A stretch of 33,442 bases of DNA from Sphingomonadaceae bacterium (GTDB lineage Bacteria > Pseudomonadota > Alphaproteobacteria > Sphingomonadales > Sphingomonadaceae): NCBI GenBank assembly GCA_947454135.1, contig CANGJI010000027.1, positions 1 to 33,442 on the forward strand, written 5' to 3'. The position numbers and the translations under genes are program-made. Positions 1-6,254 of the stretch are shown one piece after another (position 1 is the first letter of the stretch; every line of letters starts with the position of its first letter). The notes below the pieces were generated by a model. The model had not been told where the DNA came from, did not search any database, and saw only the letters and a program-made list of their open reading frames with translations.

Positions 1-688
1 GATCCCGCACATAGTCCGAGAAACCGGCGAGGAGGCGGAACTTCTCGGCGGTCTGCTCAGGGGTCATGATATTGTTGTGCCCGCAGCCGTGGACATAGGA
101 CATGACCTGCGCGTTGCCCCAGATCTCGAGGTCCTTCACATCCTCGAGCGGGAAGCCGAGCACGTCCGCCATCGTGCGCTGGGGCAGGGGGCGGGCGAAA
201 TCGGCGACAAAATCGAACTGCTCGCCGTCGATCCAGCGGTCGATCAGCGTATCGACATGGCCGGTAATCATCGCCTCGTGCCGCTTGGCACCGGGGCCGA
301 CCCAGGGATCGGTCAATTGCTGGCGGTGCGCGCGCCACAGCTCCGGATTAGGGCGCAGCGTGGCGATCGATTTCACCATTGCGTCAATATCGGGCATCGC
401 GCGGACCGAGGCGGGATCGGCCTTTCGCGCCTCCAGCAGCAGCGAGAGCGTTGGGGGATAGCGTTCCCAATCGCGCACGACGCGGGCGATGTCCTCGTAC
501 TTGGTGAGGATGAAGGCGTCGCGGTCGGGGGTGAGGCCCTCGCCGGGGAGGCGCAGGACCGGCGCCTCGGCATGGAGGATCGCGTAGGCCTCGTACCAGT
601 GCTCGGCTGCGCCGGGGCCGAACAGATCGACATCGGCAAGCGCATGCGGACAGCCCATCGGGCTGAGCTCGTGATTGACGCGCTGCAT
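1..688 (-). CDS. cytochrome P450, N-terminal part (cut by window edge)
   Basis: The reverse strand reads open from an ATG at 688 to the window edge, giving 229 residues beginning MQRVNHELSPMGCPHADVDL. Features typical of soluble bacterial P450s are WYEAYAILHAEAPVLRLP (beta-1 region), ILTKYEDIARVVRDWERYPP (B helix, compare VVTRYEDVRRVL in the P450 at 1401) and a C-helix region WRAHRQQLTDPW, where the heme-propionate-contacting W/H-x3-R pattern is expected. The I helix, ExxR and heme Cys lie outside the window. A GGGGGAGAGAG ribosome binding site directly precedes the ATG. It is transcribed divergently from the CMD/P450 pair. The family is clear; the substrate is unknown. Redox partners are not seen here. 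Confidence 0.85.
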   Translation of the reverse strand, partial: MQRVNHELSPMGCPHALADVDLFGPGAAEHWYEAYAILHAEAPVLRLPGEGLTPDRDAFILTKYEDIARVVRDWERYPPTLSLLLEARKADPASVRAMPDIDAMVKSIATLRPNPELWRAHRQQLTDPWVGPGAKRHEAMITGHVDTLIDRWIDGEQFDFVADFARPLPQRTMADVLGFPLEDVKDLEIWGNAQVMSYVHGCGHNNIMTPEQTAEKFRLLAGFSDYVRD

Positions 689-816
689 CGCTCTCTCCCC
701 CGGCTCTATTCAAATAGCCAGTTGTTGTGGGGCGGATGGTGCATGACCAATGTGGATGCTGCCATGCTCACTTTTGCCAAGACCACAAAAGGCAGCGGCT
801 ATGGGAGACAAGCATC
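689..816. promoter_or_regulatory. divergent promoter region of the two P450 units
   Basis: This 128-bp gap lies between the divergent P450 (-) and CMD (+) starts. It holds a near-palindrome CTATTCAAATAG (706-717), TGGT-n5-ACCA arms (737-749) and CTTTTG-n9-CAAAAG arms (771-791). None fits the 18-bp palindrome found in the other divergent regions of the cluster. The GGGAGA at 803-808 is the ribosome binding site that selects the ATG at 817. Promoter function is inferred from gene orientation only. Confidence 0.4.
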
Positions 817-1404
817 ATGACCCGCGTCGCCAAGATTGCGCCCGAGGACTGGGATCCGCGCCTGCGCGCGGCACTGAAGCCGGAAGACCGCACCGAGATC
901 GAGCAGGGCATGATCCGCTTCCTTGCGCATTGCCCCGATCAGGTGCTGGGCATGATGCAGTTTGCCGGCGCGCTGAAGGTGCATCGGCAGTTGCCGGAAA
1001 AGCTGGTCGAGCTGGTGCGGCTGCGCATCGCCTTCTTCAACCAGTGCCGTAGCTGCATGGCGATCCGCTATACCGACGCGCTGGAAGACGGCGTGACCGA
1101 GGACCTCGTCTGTTCGCTGGAGCGGCCGCAGGAAGCGGAGAACCTGACCCCGGCCGAGAAGGCGGCGATCCGCTTCGGCGAGGCTTTCGCGACCGACCAC
1201 CTGCGCATCGACGAGGCAATGTATGCCTCGCTGCGGGAGCACTTCAGCGAATCCGAGATCGTCGAACTGGGCATGACCTGTGCGTTCTTCGTGGGCTTCG
1301 GGCGGCTGGCAGCGACCTTGCACATGGTGGAGGAACTGCCCGATGCGTTCCGGCGCGATGGCGTCGTCGCGCCTTGGGGCGAGGAACGGGTGGTCGTGCG
1401 ATGA
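817..1404 (+). CDS. carboxymuconolactone decarboxylase / AhpD-like family protein
   Basis: This 195-residue protein belongs to the CMD/AhpD alpha-helical family. It carries a Cys-x2-Cys pair (NQCRSCMA, C77 and C80), which in AhpD-type members is a redox-active thiol pair. The segment KLVELVRLRIAFFNQCRSC is the usual family core. The ATG at 817 is chosen because GGGAGA lies 8 nt upstream; in-frame ATGs further upstream lack this. Its stop overlaps the start of the P450 (ATGA, 1401-1404), so the two are co-translated. In aromatic or terpenoid catabolic clusters such proteins can be decarboxylases, hydratase-like enzymes or peroxidases. The exact role is not predictable here. Confidence 0.85.
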   Translation: MTRVAKIAPEDWDPRLRAALKPEDRTEIEQGMIRFLAHCPDQVLGMMQFAGALKVHRQLPEKLVELVRLRIAFFNQCRSCMAIRYTDALEDGVTEDLVCSLERPQEAENLTPAEKAAIRFGEAFATDHLRIDEAMYASLREHFSESEIVELGMTCAFFVGFGRLAATLHMVEELPDAFRRDGVVAPWGEERVVVR

Positions 1405-2678
1405 GCGATGGTGCAGCCGATCTCGGCGTCAATCTGTTCGACCCTGCCGTCCAGCAGTGCCCCTATGAAGCCTATCGTACGCTGAGGGATCAGGCCCCGG
1501 CCTATCGCCAGCCGGGCACGAACATCTACGTCGTCACCCGCTACGAGGACGTGCGGCGCGTGCTGCTCGATTCCGAGACCTTCCCGAGCAGCCCGCGCTC
1601 GATCGGGCTGCAGACGCTTTCGGCCAATGTCGAGCGCCAGCGCAAGGTGGTCGAGCGCTTCAAGGAGCGCGGCTGGCTGCCCGAACCGACGCTGAGCGGG
1701 CGCGATGATCCCAACCACAAGCAGATGCGCGCGATGTTCAACGAGGCGTTCAAGCCGAGCCGGATCAAGGAAATCGATCCGCTGGTGGAGAACCTCGCCT
1801 ACGAGCTGATCGATGGTTTCGTGGGGGATGGTCGCTGCGAATGGGTCAGCCAGTTCTGCGTGCCGCTGCCGCTCTACATCATCGGCGAGCAGATGGGCGC
1901 GAAGCGCGAGGACATGTGGAAGATCAAGCGCTGGACCGACGCCTTCTTCAAGCGCATCTCGATGATGCTGCCCGAGGAAGACGAGATCGAGATGGTCGAC
2001 CGCGAGATCGAGGCGCAGCACTATTTCCAGCCGATTTTCGAGCGGCTGCGCGCCAATCCCGATGACTCGCTGATCAGCGTGCTGGTGAATACCGTGATCG
2101 AGGGCTGGGGCCGCCCGCTGAATGACAACGAGCTGCACGCCGAGATGATGGCGGATACCTTCGTCGGCGGCAGCGAGACGACGACCAATGCGCTGGCGGC
2201 GGGGATGAAGCTGCTGATCGAGAACAAGGACGTCTGGCACAGACTGAAGTCCGATCCGGAGCGCTACATGAAGACCTTCGTTGAAGAAGTCGTCCGCCTC
2301 GAATCGCCGGTGCAGAGCCTGATGCGGTTCTGCGCGAAGGATACCGAGATCGATGGGACGGTGATCCCCAAGGGCGCGCTCGTCAACGTGCGCTTTGCTG
2401 CCGCCAACCGCGATGAGCGCGTGTTCGAATGCCCTGAAAAGCTCGATCTCGATCGGCCCAAGGCGGGTTCGCACATGGGCTTTGGCTCAGGCACCCACCA
2501 CTGCCTTGGTGCGCCGCTGGCGCGGCGGGAGCTTACCTGGGGCTTTCAGGCGGTGGTCGACCGGTTCGAGGACATGGACTTCGCACCGGGCGTGAACGAC
2601 TTTTCGGTTCACCCGCACTTCCTGCTGCGCAGCCTGAAAGCGCTGCATATCGAGTTCGAGCCGAAGAAGCGGGCTTGA
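1401..2678 (+). CDS. cytochrome P450, complete
   Basis: This is a 425-residue soluble bacterial P450. The heme-ligand loop is FGSGTHHCLG, with Cys368 the proximal ligand. The K-helix ExxR is E296-VV-R299. The I-helix motif is GGSETTTN (256-263), in which the usual acid is Glu and the Thr pair is present. There is no N-terminal membrane anchor. It would hydroxylate or desaturate a hydrophobic substrate using electrons from a ferredoxin. No P450-type ferredoxin or reductase gene is visible, so redox partners must lie elsewhere. Translation is coupled to the CMD gene by a 4-bp overlap. A second P450 (1-688) is divergently transcribed, so the cluster has at least two. Confidence 0.95.
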   Translation: MSDGAADLGVNLFDPAVQQCPYEAYRTLRDQAPAYRQPGTNIYVVTRYEDVRRVLLDSETFPSSPRSIGLQTLSANVERQRKVVERFKERGWLPEPTLSGRDDPNHKQMRAMFNEAFKPSRIKEIDPLVENLAYELIDGFVGDGRCEWVSQFCVPLPLYIIGEQMGAKREDMWKIKRWTDAFFKRISMMLPEEDEIEMVDREIEAQHYFQPIFERLRANPDDSLISVLVNTVIEGWGRPLNDNELHAEMMADTFVGGSETTTNALAAGMKLLIENKDVWHRLKSDPERYMKTFVEEVVRLESPVQSLMRFCAKDTEIDGTVIPKGALVNVRFAAANRDERVFECPEKLDLDRPKAGSHMGFGSGTHHCLGAPLARRELTWGFQAVVDRFEDMDFAPGVNDFSVHPHFLLRSLKALHIEFEPKKRA

Positions 2679-2700
2679 GCTGACTTTGCTCCCAAGTCCT

Positions 2701-2781
2701 TCGTCATCCCCGCGAAGGCGGGGATCCAGGGCAACTCAGCGCTGCGTCCGCTCTGGATCCCCGCCTTCGCGGGGATGACGA
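2701..2781. repeat. extragenic inverted repeat pair (29-bp arms)
   Basis: Arms at 2701-2729 and 2753-2781 are exact reverse complements. Each arm contains its own small hairpin CCCCGC-GAAG-GCGGGG and the word GGATCCAG. It is the REP-like element common in sphingomonad intergenic DNA. The same 29-bp unit recurs at 14752-14840 in the opposite order. It lies between the convergent P450 (+) and PQQ dehydrogenase (-) genes and could act as a bidirectional transcription barrier. Confidence 0.9.
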
Positions 2782-2800
2782 GGGGTTGGTTGTGGGGTGG

Positions 2801-2837
2801 GGTGGCGAAGGGGGCACCTGCCCCCTACTTCGCCACC
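2801..2837. terminator. strong hairpin at the 3' end of the PQQ dehydrogenase
   Basis: GGTGGCGAAG (2801-2810) pairs with CTTCGCCACC (2828-2837), and GGGGC (2811-2815) pairs with GCCCC (2820-2824) around an ACCT loop. The three unpaired bases 2825-2827 are the TAG stop codon of the minus-strand gene. No U-tract follows on either strand, so classical Rho-independent termination is not assured. Protection of the 3' end is an alternative. Confidence 0.5.
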
Positions 2838-4726
2838 TCGAACACCATCAGCGCGTTGCCAGGGGCGTGGCTGTACATGCCGTAGCCCGAGTTCACGAAG
2901 ACCTTGCCCTTCCACACGGCGGCACCGGGGCCGCTCATCGAGCCGCCCTTGGCCGTCTGGCCGCCGATGGCGGGCATCGGCTGGGTCGTGTCGTACTGCC
3001 ACAGGATCGCGCCGTTATCGGCATCATAGGCGCGCAGCATGCCATCGAGATGGCCGCCGAAGACGACGCCGGGGATGCTGGTGACCGCAGCGGAAATGCC
3101 CGGATCGCAGAACTTGCGGCCATTGCACTTGTCCTCGGCGCGGGCCTGCCAGATCACGTTGCCGGTGGCGGCATCGAGGGCATGGAGGCCGGCGCCGCGG
3201 ATCGCGGGGTCATAGAGGCGGGCGTCGCCGGTATCGGCCATGTCGTTGATCGGGACGAAGACGCGGTTGCCTTCCGCCGACATGCCGAAGTGGACGCCGC
3301 CCTGCGTGCCGCCATGGCCGAGCCGGGTCATCCACTTGACCTTGCCGGTATCCGGATCGAGACCCCAGGCCTGACCGGACTTCTGCCCGACGACGAGCAT
3401 CTTTGCTCCGTTTCCGGTGTCGATCAGCAGCGGCGAGGCGGCGACGTCGTAGTCCGGCCCGCCTTCCTTGGGGCAGGAGCCGAGGCCCATCATGCAGCCC
3501 ACGTTCCATGCGTCACCGAGGGTGAGCTGGGTGCTCCAGATGCGCTTGCCGGTGGTGGCATCGACGGCGAAAACCGCGTCTGAACCGTCGTCGGCCGGGG
3601 TCGAGTAGTTCTCGCCCGAGCCGAAGTAGACGCGGTTTGTAGTCGCGTCATAGGTCGGGCTGTTCCAGACAGGAGCGCCGGAGGGGCCGAGAATCTGGGT
3701 GCCATCTGCAGTCTTGCCCTGCGGGACCGGCTTGCCGGCCGTATAGGCCCGCCACTTTTCCTCGCCAGTGGCGGGATCGACGGCGACGACCGAGCCGCGG
3801 AAGGTGCAGCAGGGATAAGCGGGATTGCCAGCCTGCACGACCTCCAGCGAGGAAACCGGCACGTAGAGCAGCCCGCCACCCAGCGTCGGAGTGCCGGTGA
3901 TCGTGGCATCGGCATGATCGCTCATGCGCTGCGACCAGATTTCCTTGCCTGTCATGGCGTCAAGCACGTGGACCTTGCCGAGAAGGTCGCCGAAATAGAG
4001 CCGCTTGGTTGCGGCGTCAGCCACGATTGCGGTGCGCACTTCGGCGCTGAGGCGCGTGGTCCACTTGGTGCAGCCCGTGTCCGGATCGAAGGCGTAGATG
4101 GTGCCGTCCTGGCTGCCGACGAAGAGCGTGCCCCAGCCGATCGTCGGCTGCGAGCGGATGTGCGTCGATGCCGGGTAGGCAAAGGCCCACTTCAGTTTCA
4201 GTTTGGGCACGTCGGCCTTGGCAAGGCCGGCAACGCTCGCCGGGATGAAGCGGCGGTTGTCATGGCCCCAGCCGATATTGGCCGGAATGTCGATCATGTC
4301 GAACCGGGCCGCAGCGCCCTTGCAGCGCGGCGGCGGGGCCGGGCGCTGGTACGAGCCGTAGGGCGTGCGCGTGAGATATTCGGCGACCTGGATCTTTTCT
4401 GCCGGGGTGAGGCTCGCAGCCTGTTGGCGCATCACCCCGTTTGTCAGCGCGGACACGATGGCATCGGGCGCGAGCATGGCAAGGAAGTTGGGCGATGGCG
4501 CCTTCGGCACCCCGCCAAGGTGGCACATCGCGCAGTGCTGCTCGAACAGCGGGCGGCCCGGTGCGGTTTCCGGATTGATCGTCGGTCCGGCCCGCGAATT
4601 CATGTCGTCGGTCGATTTGATCCGCGTCGGCGTCGCCGCGTTCAAGCCGGCGGCGAAGGCCAGCGCGGCGAGGCCGGAAAGGACCGCAAGGCGCCGGGCC
4701 GGGAAAAGGGCGGATTTGAGCAGCAT
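2825..4726 (-). CDS. secreted cytochrome c-PQQ dehydrogenase (polyvinyl-alcohol dehydrogenase-like)
   Basis: The protein has 633 residues. The N-terminus MLLKSALFPARRLAVLSGLA... is a Sec signal peptide ending near AAT (about residue 31). A heme c site C65-AM-C68-H69 (CAMCHL) follows, then from about residue 140 a beta-propeller with repeated GxxYAxDxxTGxxxW blades. PQQ polyvinyl-alcohol dehydrogenases of sphingomonads have this order (cytochrome domain first) and similar length. Such enzymes oxidise secondary alcohols in the periplasm and pass electrons to the respiratory chain. The ATG at 4726 is preferred to a longer frame because the signal peptide starts there and AAGGTG precedes it. It is last in a four-gene operon, 14 bp after an ABM-domain gene. 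No polymer hydrolase or PQQ biosynthesis gene is visible, so the alcohol may be a low-molecular-weight intermediate. Confidence 0.88.
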   Translation of the reverse strand: MLLKSALFPARRLAVLSGLAALAFAAGLNAATPTRIKSTDDMNSRAGPTINPETAPGRPLFEQHCAMCHLGGVPKAPSPNFLAMLAPDAIVSALTNGVMRQQAASLTPAEKIQVAEYLTRTPYGSYQRPAPPPRCKGAAARFDMIDIPANIGWGHDNRRFIPASVAGLAKADVPKLKLKWAFAYPASTHIRSQPTIGWGTLFVGSQDGTIYAFDPDTGCTKWTTRLSAEVRTAIVADAATKRLYFGDLLGKVHVLDAMTGKEIWSQRMSDHADATITGTPTLGGGLLYVPVSSLEVVQAGNPAYPCCTFRGSVVAVDPATGEEKWRAYTAGKPVPQGKTADGTQILGPSGAPVWNSPTYDATTNRVYFGSGENYSTPADDGSDAVFAVDATTGKRIWSTQLTLGDAWNVGCMMGLGSCPKEGGPDYDVAASPLLIDTGNGAKMLVVGQKSGQAWGLDPDTGKVKWMTRLGHGGTQGGVHFGMSAEGNRVFVPINDMADTGDARLYDPAIRGAGLHALDAATGNVIWQARAEDKCNGRKFCDPGISAAVTSIPGVVFGGHLDGMLRAYDADNGAILWQYDTTQPMPAIGGQTAKGGSMSGPGAAVWKGKVFVNSGYGMYSHAPGNALMVFEVAK

Positions 4727-4740
4727 GGTGTGGGGCACCT

Positions 4741-5037
4741 TCAATCGAGCGAGCGGTAGAACGAGAGCTTCATGTCCTCGGCAAGGCACGCGAGAATCGG
4801 CGGCACCAGCCGGTCATGAAAATCGATGTGCATGTGCGTTTCAAACGCGGCATCGTCCCTGAACGTGGCGACGCACTGGAACAGGTCGGGGTCTTCCTCA
4901 GACTGGAACAGCTCATAGACCAGCGCGCCGGGTTCCTGCTCGAACACCAGCTTCTTGAGCTCGGTCTGGAGCGCGATCAGTTCGTCCCGCTTTTCGGGCT
5001 TGGTGCGCAGCTGCGCGATGAAGCTCTTTGCAGTCAT
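4741..5037 (-). CDS. ABM-domain (antibiotic biosynthesis monooxygenase-like) protein 2
   Basis: This 98-residue dimeric alpha+beta barrel protein of the ABM superfamily begins MTAKSFIAQLRTKPEKRDEL. It contains the typical EPGALVYELFQSEEDPDLFQ and FETHMHIDFHDRLVPPILA blocks. Family members include cofactor-free monooxygenases, heme-degrading enzymes and many of unknown role. The ATG at 5037 is 4 bp after the stop of the neighbouring ABM gene, giving tight coupling. The two adjacent ABM proteins are clearly related but diverged, so either a tandem duplication or a hetero-oligomer is possible. The function in this pathway is unknown. Confidence 0.8.
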   Translation of the reverse strand: MTAKSFIAQLRTKPEKRDELIALQTELKKLVFEQEPGALVYELFQSEEDPDLFQCVATFRDDAAFETHMHIDFHDRLVPPILACLAEDMKLSFYRSLD

Positions 5038-5041
5038 GGTC

Positions 5042-5344
5042 TCAGCCTTGGGCCGCCGGTTCGAGATCGTAGAGCATTTCGCGCGTGTAGGAGCCATCCA
5101 TGCACGCGATCATCCGCTCGATCAGCGGCTGGTTGTGGGGATAGGCGATGTGGGCCTGGTCAGCTTCCTCGTCGATGAACCGTTCGTAGACAGCGAACAT
5201 GCCCGGTTCGGCAAGCCGGTAGAACTGATAGGTTAGCGTGCCCGGCTCGCTGGGGGCGAGCGCCTCCATTTCCTTGGCAAGCGCGATGAATTCGGCCTCC
5301 TTGTCGGCGCGGATGCGGAAGCGGGAAAGGAAGGAAAAGGCCAT
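5042..5344 (-). CDS. ABM-domain (antibiotic biosynthesis monooxygenase-like) protein 1
   Basis: This 100-residue protein starts MAFSFLSRFRIRADKEAEF. It has the ABM pattern EPGTLTYQFYRLAEPGMFAV then HIAYPHNQPLIERMIACMDG, parallel to the following gene (EPGALVYELF...HIDFHDRLVPPIL). It lies 15 bp downstream of the SnoaL-like gene and 4 bp upstream of the second ABM gene. It is cytoplasmic, with no signal peptide. ABM enzymes can oxygenate activated ring systems without a cofactor, but no residue here decides between that and a non-catalytic role. Confidence 0.8.
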   Translation of the reverse strand: MAFSFLSRFRIRADKEAEFIALAKEMEALAPSEPGTLTYQFYRLAEPGMFAVYERFIDEEADQAHIAYPHNQPLIERMIACMDGSYTREMLYDLEPAAQG

Positions 5345-5359
5345 TGTCGGGTCTTTCGG

Positions 5360-5917
5360 TTAGCGTTTGTGCGCCTCTTCGTAGGCGATCCAGCTGGGCA
5401 GGTTTTCGGGATAGTCGGCCAGCTTCGGTTCGGCATAGGCGTGATTGCGATCCGGGCGGGCGAGGATGTTCGGGTAGGCCTCGACCGGCACATAGTAGAG
5501 AAAGCCGATCACGCGTTCGGCGAACTTCCAGCCTGCCGGTGTCTTGCGGTAGCGATCATCGTAGCGGATCGCCGCAACCATCATCTTGCCGTGGCGCATC
5601 AGCTCGGCATGGCCCGCGACGCGGCCGACGGCGTTTTCATCGTCCACAAAATCGATCTGGATATCGTGCATCACATGGTGGCCGGGGCCGAGCACCGAGA
5701 AGCGGCCATCGAACTGGGCCATGATCGCATCGGGCCCGGCAGCGTGCATCACTCCGTCGTGCGAGCGCAGCACAGCATCATCGGCAAACAGCGCGCGGAC
5801 TGCCTCGACGCGGCGATCATCGATGTCGAAGCTGTAGCGCGCGACAAGCTGACGGATCTGCGATTCGGCTTCCAGCCGCGCAATGCGCGCTTCCAGATCA
5901 GGCCCCAGATTGGCCAT
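5360..5917 (-). CDS. SnoaL-like / nuclear transport factor 2-fold protein
   Basis: This 185-residue protein begins MANLGPDLEARIARLEAESQ. It shows the SnoaL-like N-terminal signature IRQLVARYSFDIDDRRVEAV followed by ALFADDAVLRSHDG and a beta-rich C-terminus (GHHVMHDIQIDFVDDENAVG). NTF2-fold proteins of this type include steroid isomerases, dehydratases, cyclases and hydrolases acting on hydrophobic rings. The start at 5917 has GGGAGAGAAAG just upstream. It is the first gene of the SnoaL-ABM-ABM-PQQ dehydrogenase operon. An 18-bp palindrome (5993-6010) lies 75 bp upstream of the start. Catalytic residues cannot be assigned safely. Confidence 0.8.
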   Translation of the reverse strand: MANLGPDLEARIARLEAESQIRQLVARYSFDIDDRRVEAVRALFADDAVLRSHDGVMHAAGPDAIMAQFDGRFSVLGPGHHVMHDIQIDFVDDENAVGRVAGHAELMRHGKMMVAAIRYDDRYRKTPAGWKFAERVIGFLYYVPVEAYPNILARPDRNHAYAEPKLADYPENLPSWIAYEEAHKR

Positions 5918-5992
5918 TGGCTGACTTTCTCTCCCGCGAGCCGCCTGTTGTTGCCGGCCTGCTTTCGGGCATGATAGCCGGGCTTTGCCTGA

Positions 5993-6010
5993 AAACAATC
6001 ATGAATGTTT
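5993..6010. promoter_or_regulatory. candidate operator, copy 1 of shared 18-bp palindrome
   Basis: The sequence AAACAATCATGAATGTTT fits AA(A/G)CATnCATGnATG(T/C)TT with one mismatch and is itself a palindrome. It lies 75 bp upstream of the SnoaL-like gene start (-). Size and symmetry suit a dimeric repressor of TetR type; this assignment is inference. Confidence 0.6.
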
Positions 6011-6167
6011 GGATGCCGCTGCGCACACGGCCTTGAAGTCGCTGGGCTGAGTGGCCGCGCTGGCGCTGACTTGCCCGGGCCTGCTGCTTTCTGGGGACGC
6101 TGGGGCAACTGCGGTGAAAGGGGCGATGCTGGCAAGCATGCAACACGTTCGCCAAGATGCGCGAAAA

Positions 6168-6185
6168 AAACATACATGTCTGCTT
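6168..6185. promoter_or_regulatory. candidate operator, copy 2 of shared 18-bp palindrome
   Basis: The sequence AAACATACATGTCTGCTT matches the copy at 22541 (AAACATTCATGTATGCTT) at 16 of 18 positions, and similarity extends into the flanks (AA before, GnAAAnTG after). It lies 69 bp upstream of the TonB receptor start. Confidence 0.65.
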
Positions 6186-6254
6186 GCAAAATGCGTCCCG
6201 GAGTTTATCCTTCACGCCACACCGCACGCAAATGCGGGGCATGAGGAGATGGGG

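Larger units (their letters stand above)
5918..6254. promoter_or_regulatory. divergent control region between SnoaL operon and TonB receptor
   Basis: The 337-bp gap contains two copies of the cluster palindrome, one about 70-75 bp upstream of each gene (5993-6010 and 6168-6185). A further half-site AAGCATGCAACA begins at 6134. No convincing coding sequence is seen; in-frame extensions of the TonB receptor into this region lack a signal peptide or a ribosome binding site. Confidence 0.6.

Noticed and set aside
735..752. A fifth copy of the 18-bp operator in the P450/CMD divergent region
   Set aside because: The central CATG matches but the outer half-sites do not fit.
2825..4726. BamB or alcohol dehydrogenase of methanol type
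   Set aside because: The N-terminal CxxCH cytochrome domain before the propeller fits the polyvinyl-alcohol dehydrogenase arrangement; BamB has no heme and methanol-type enzymes have a different order.
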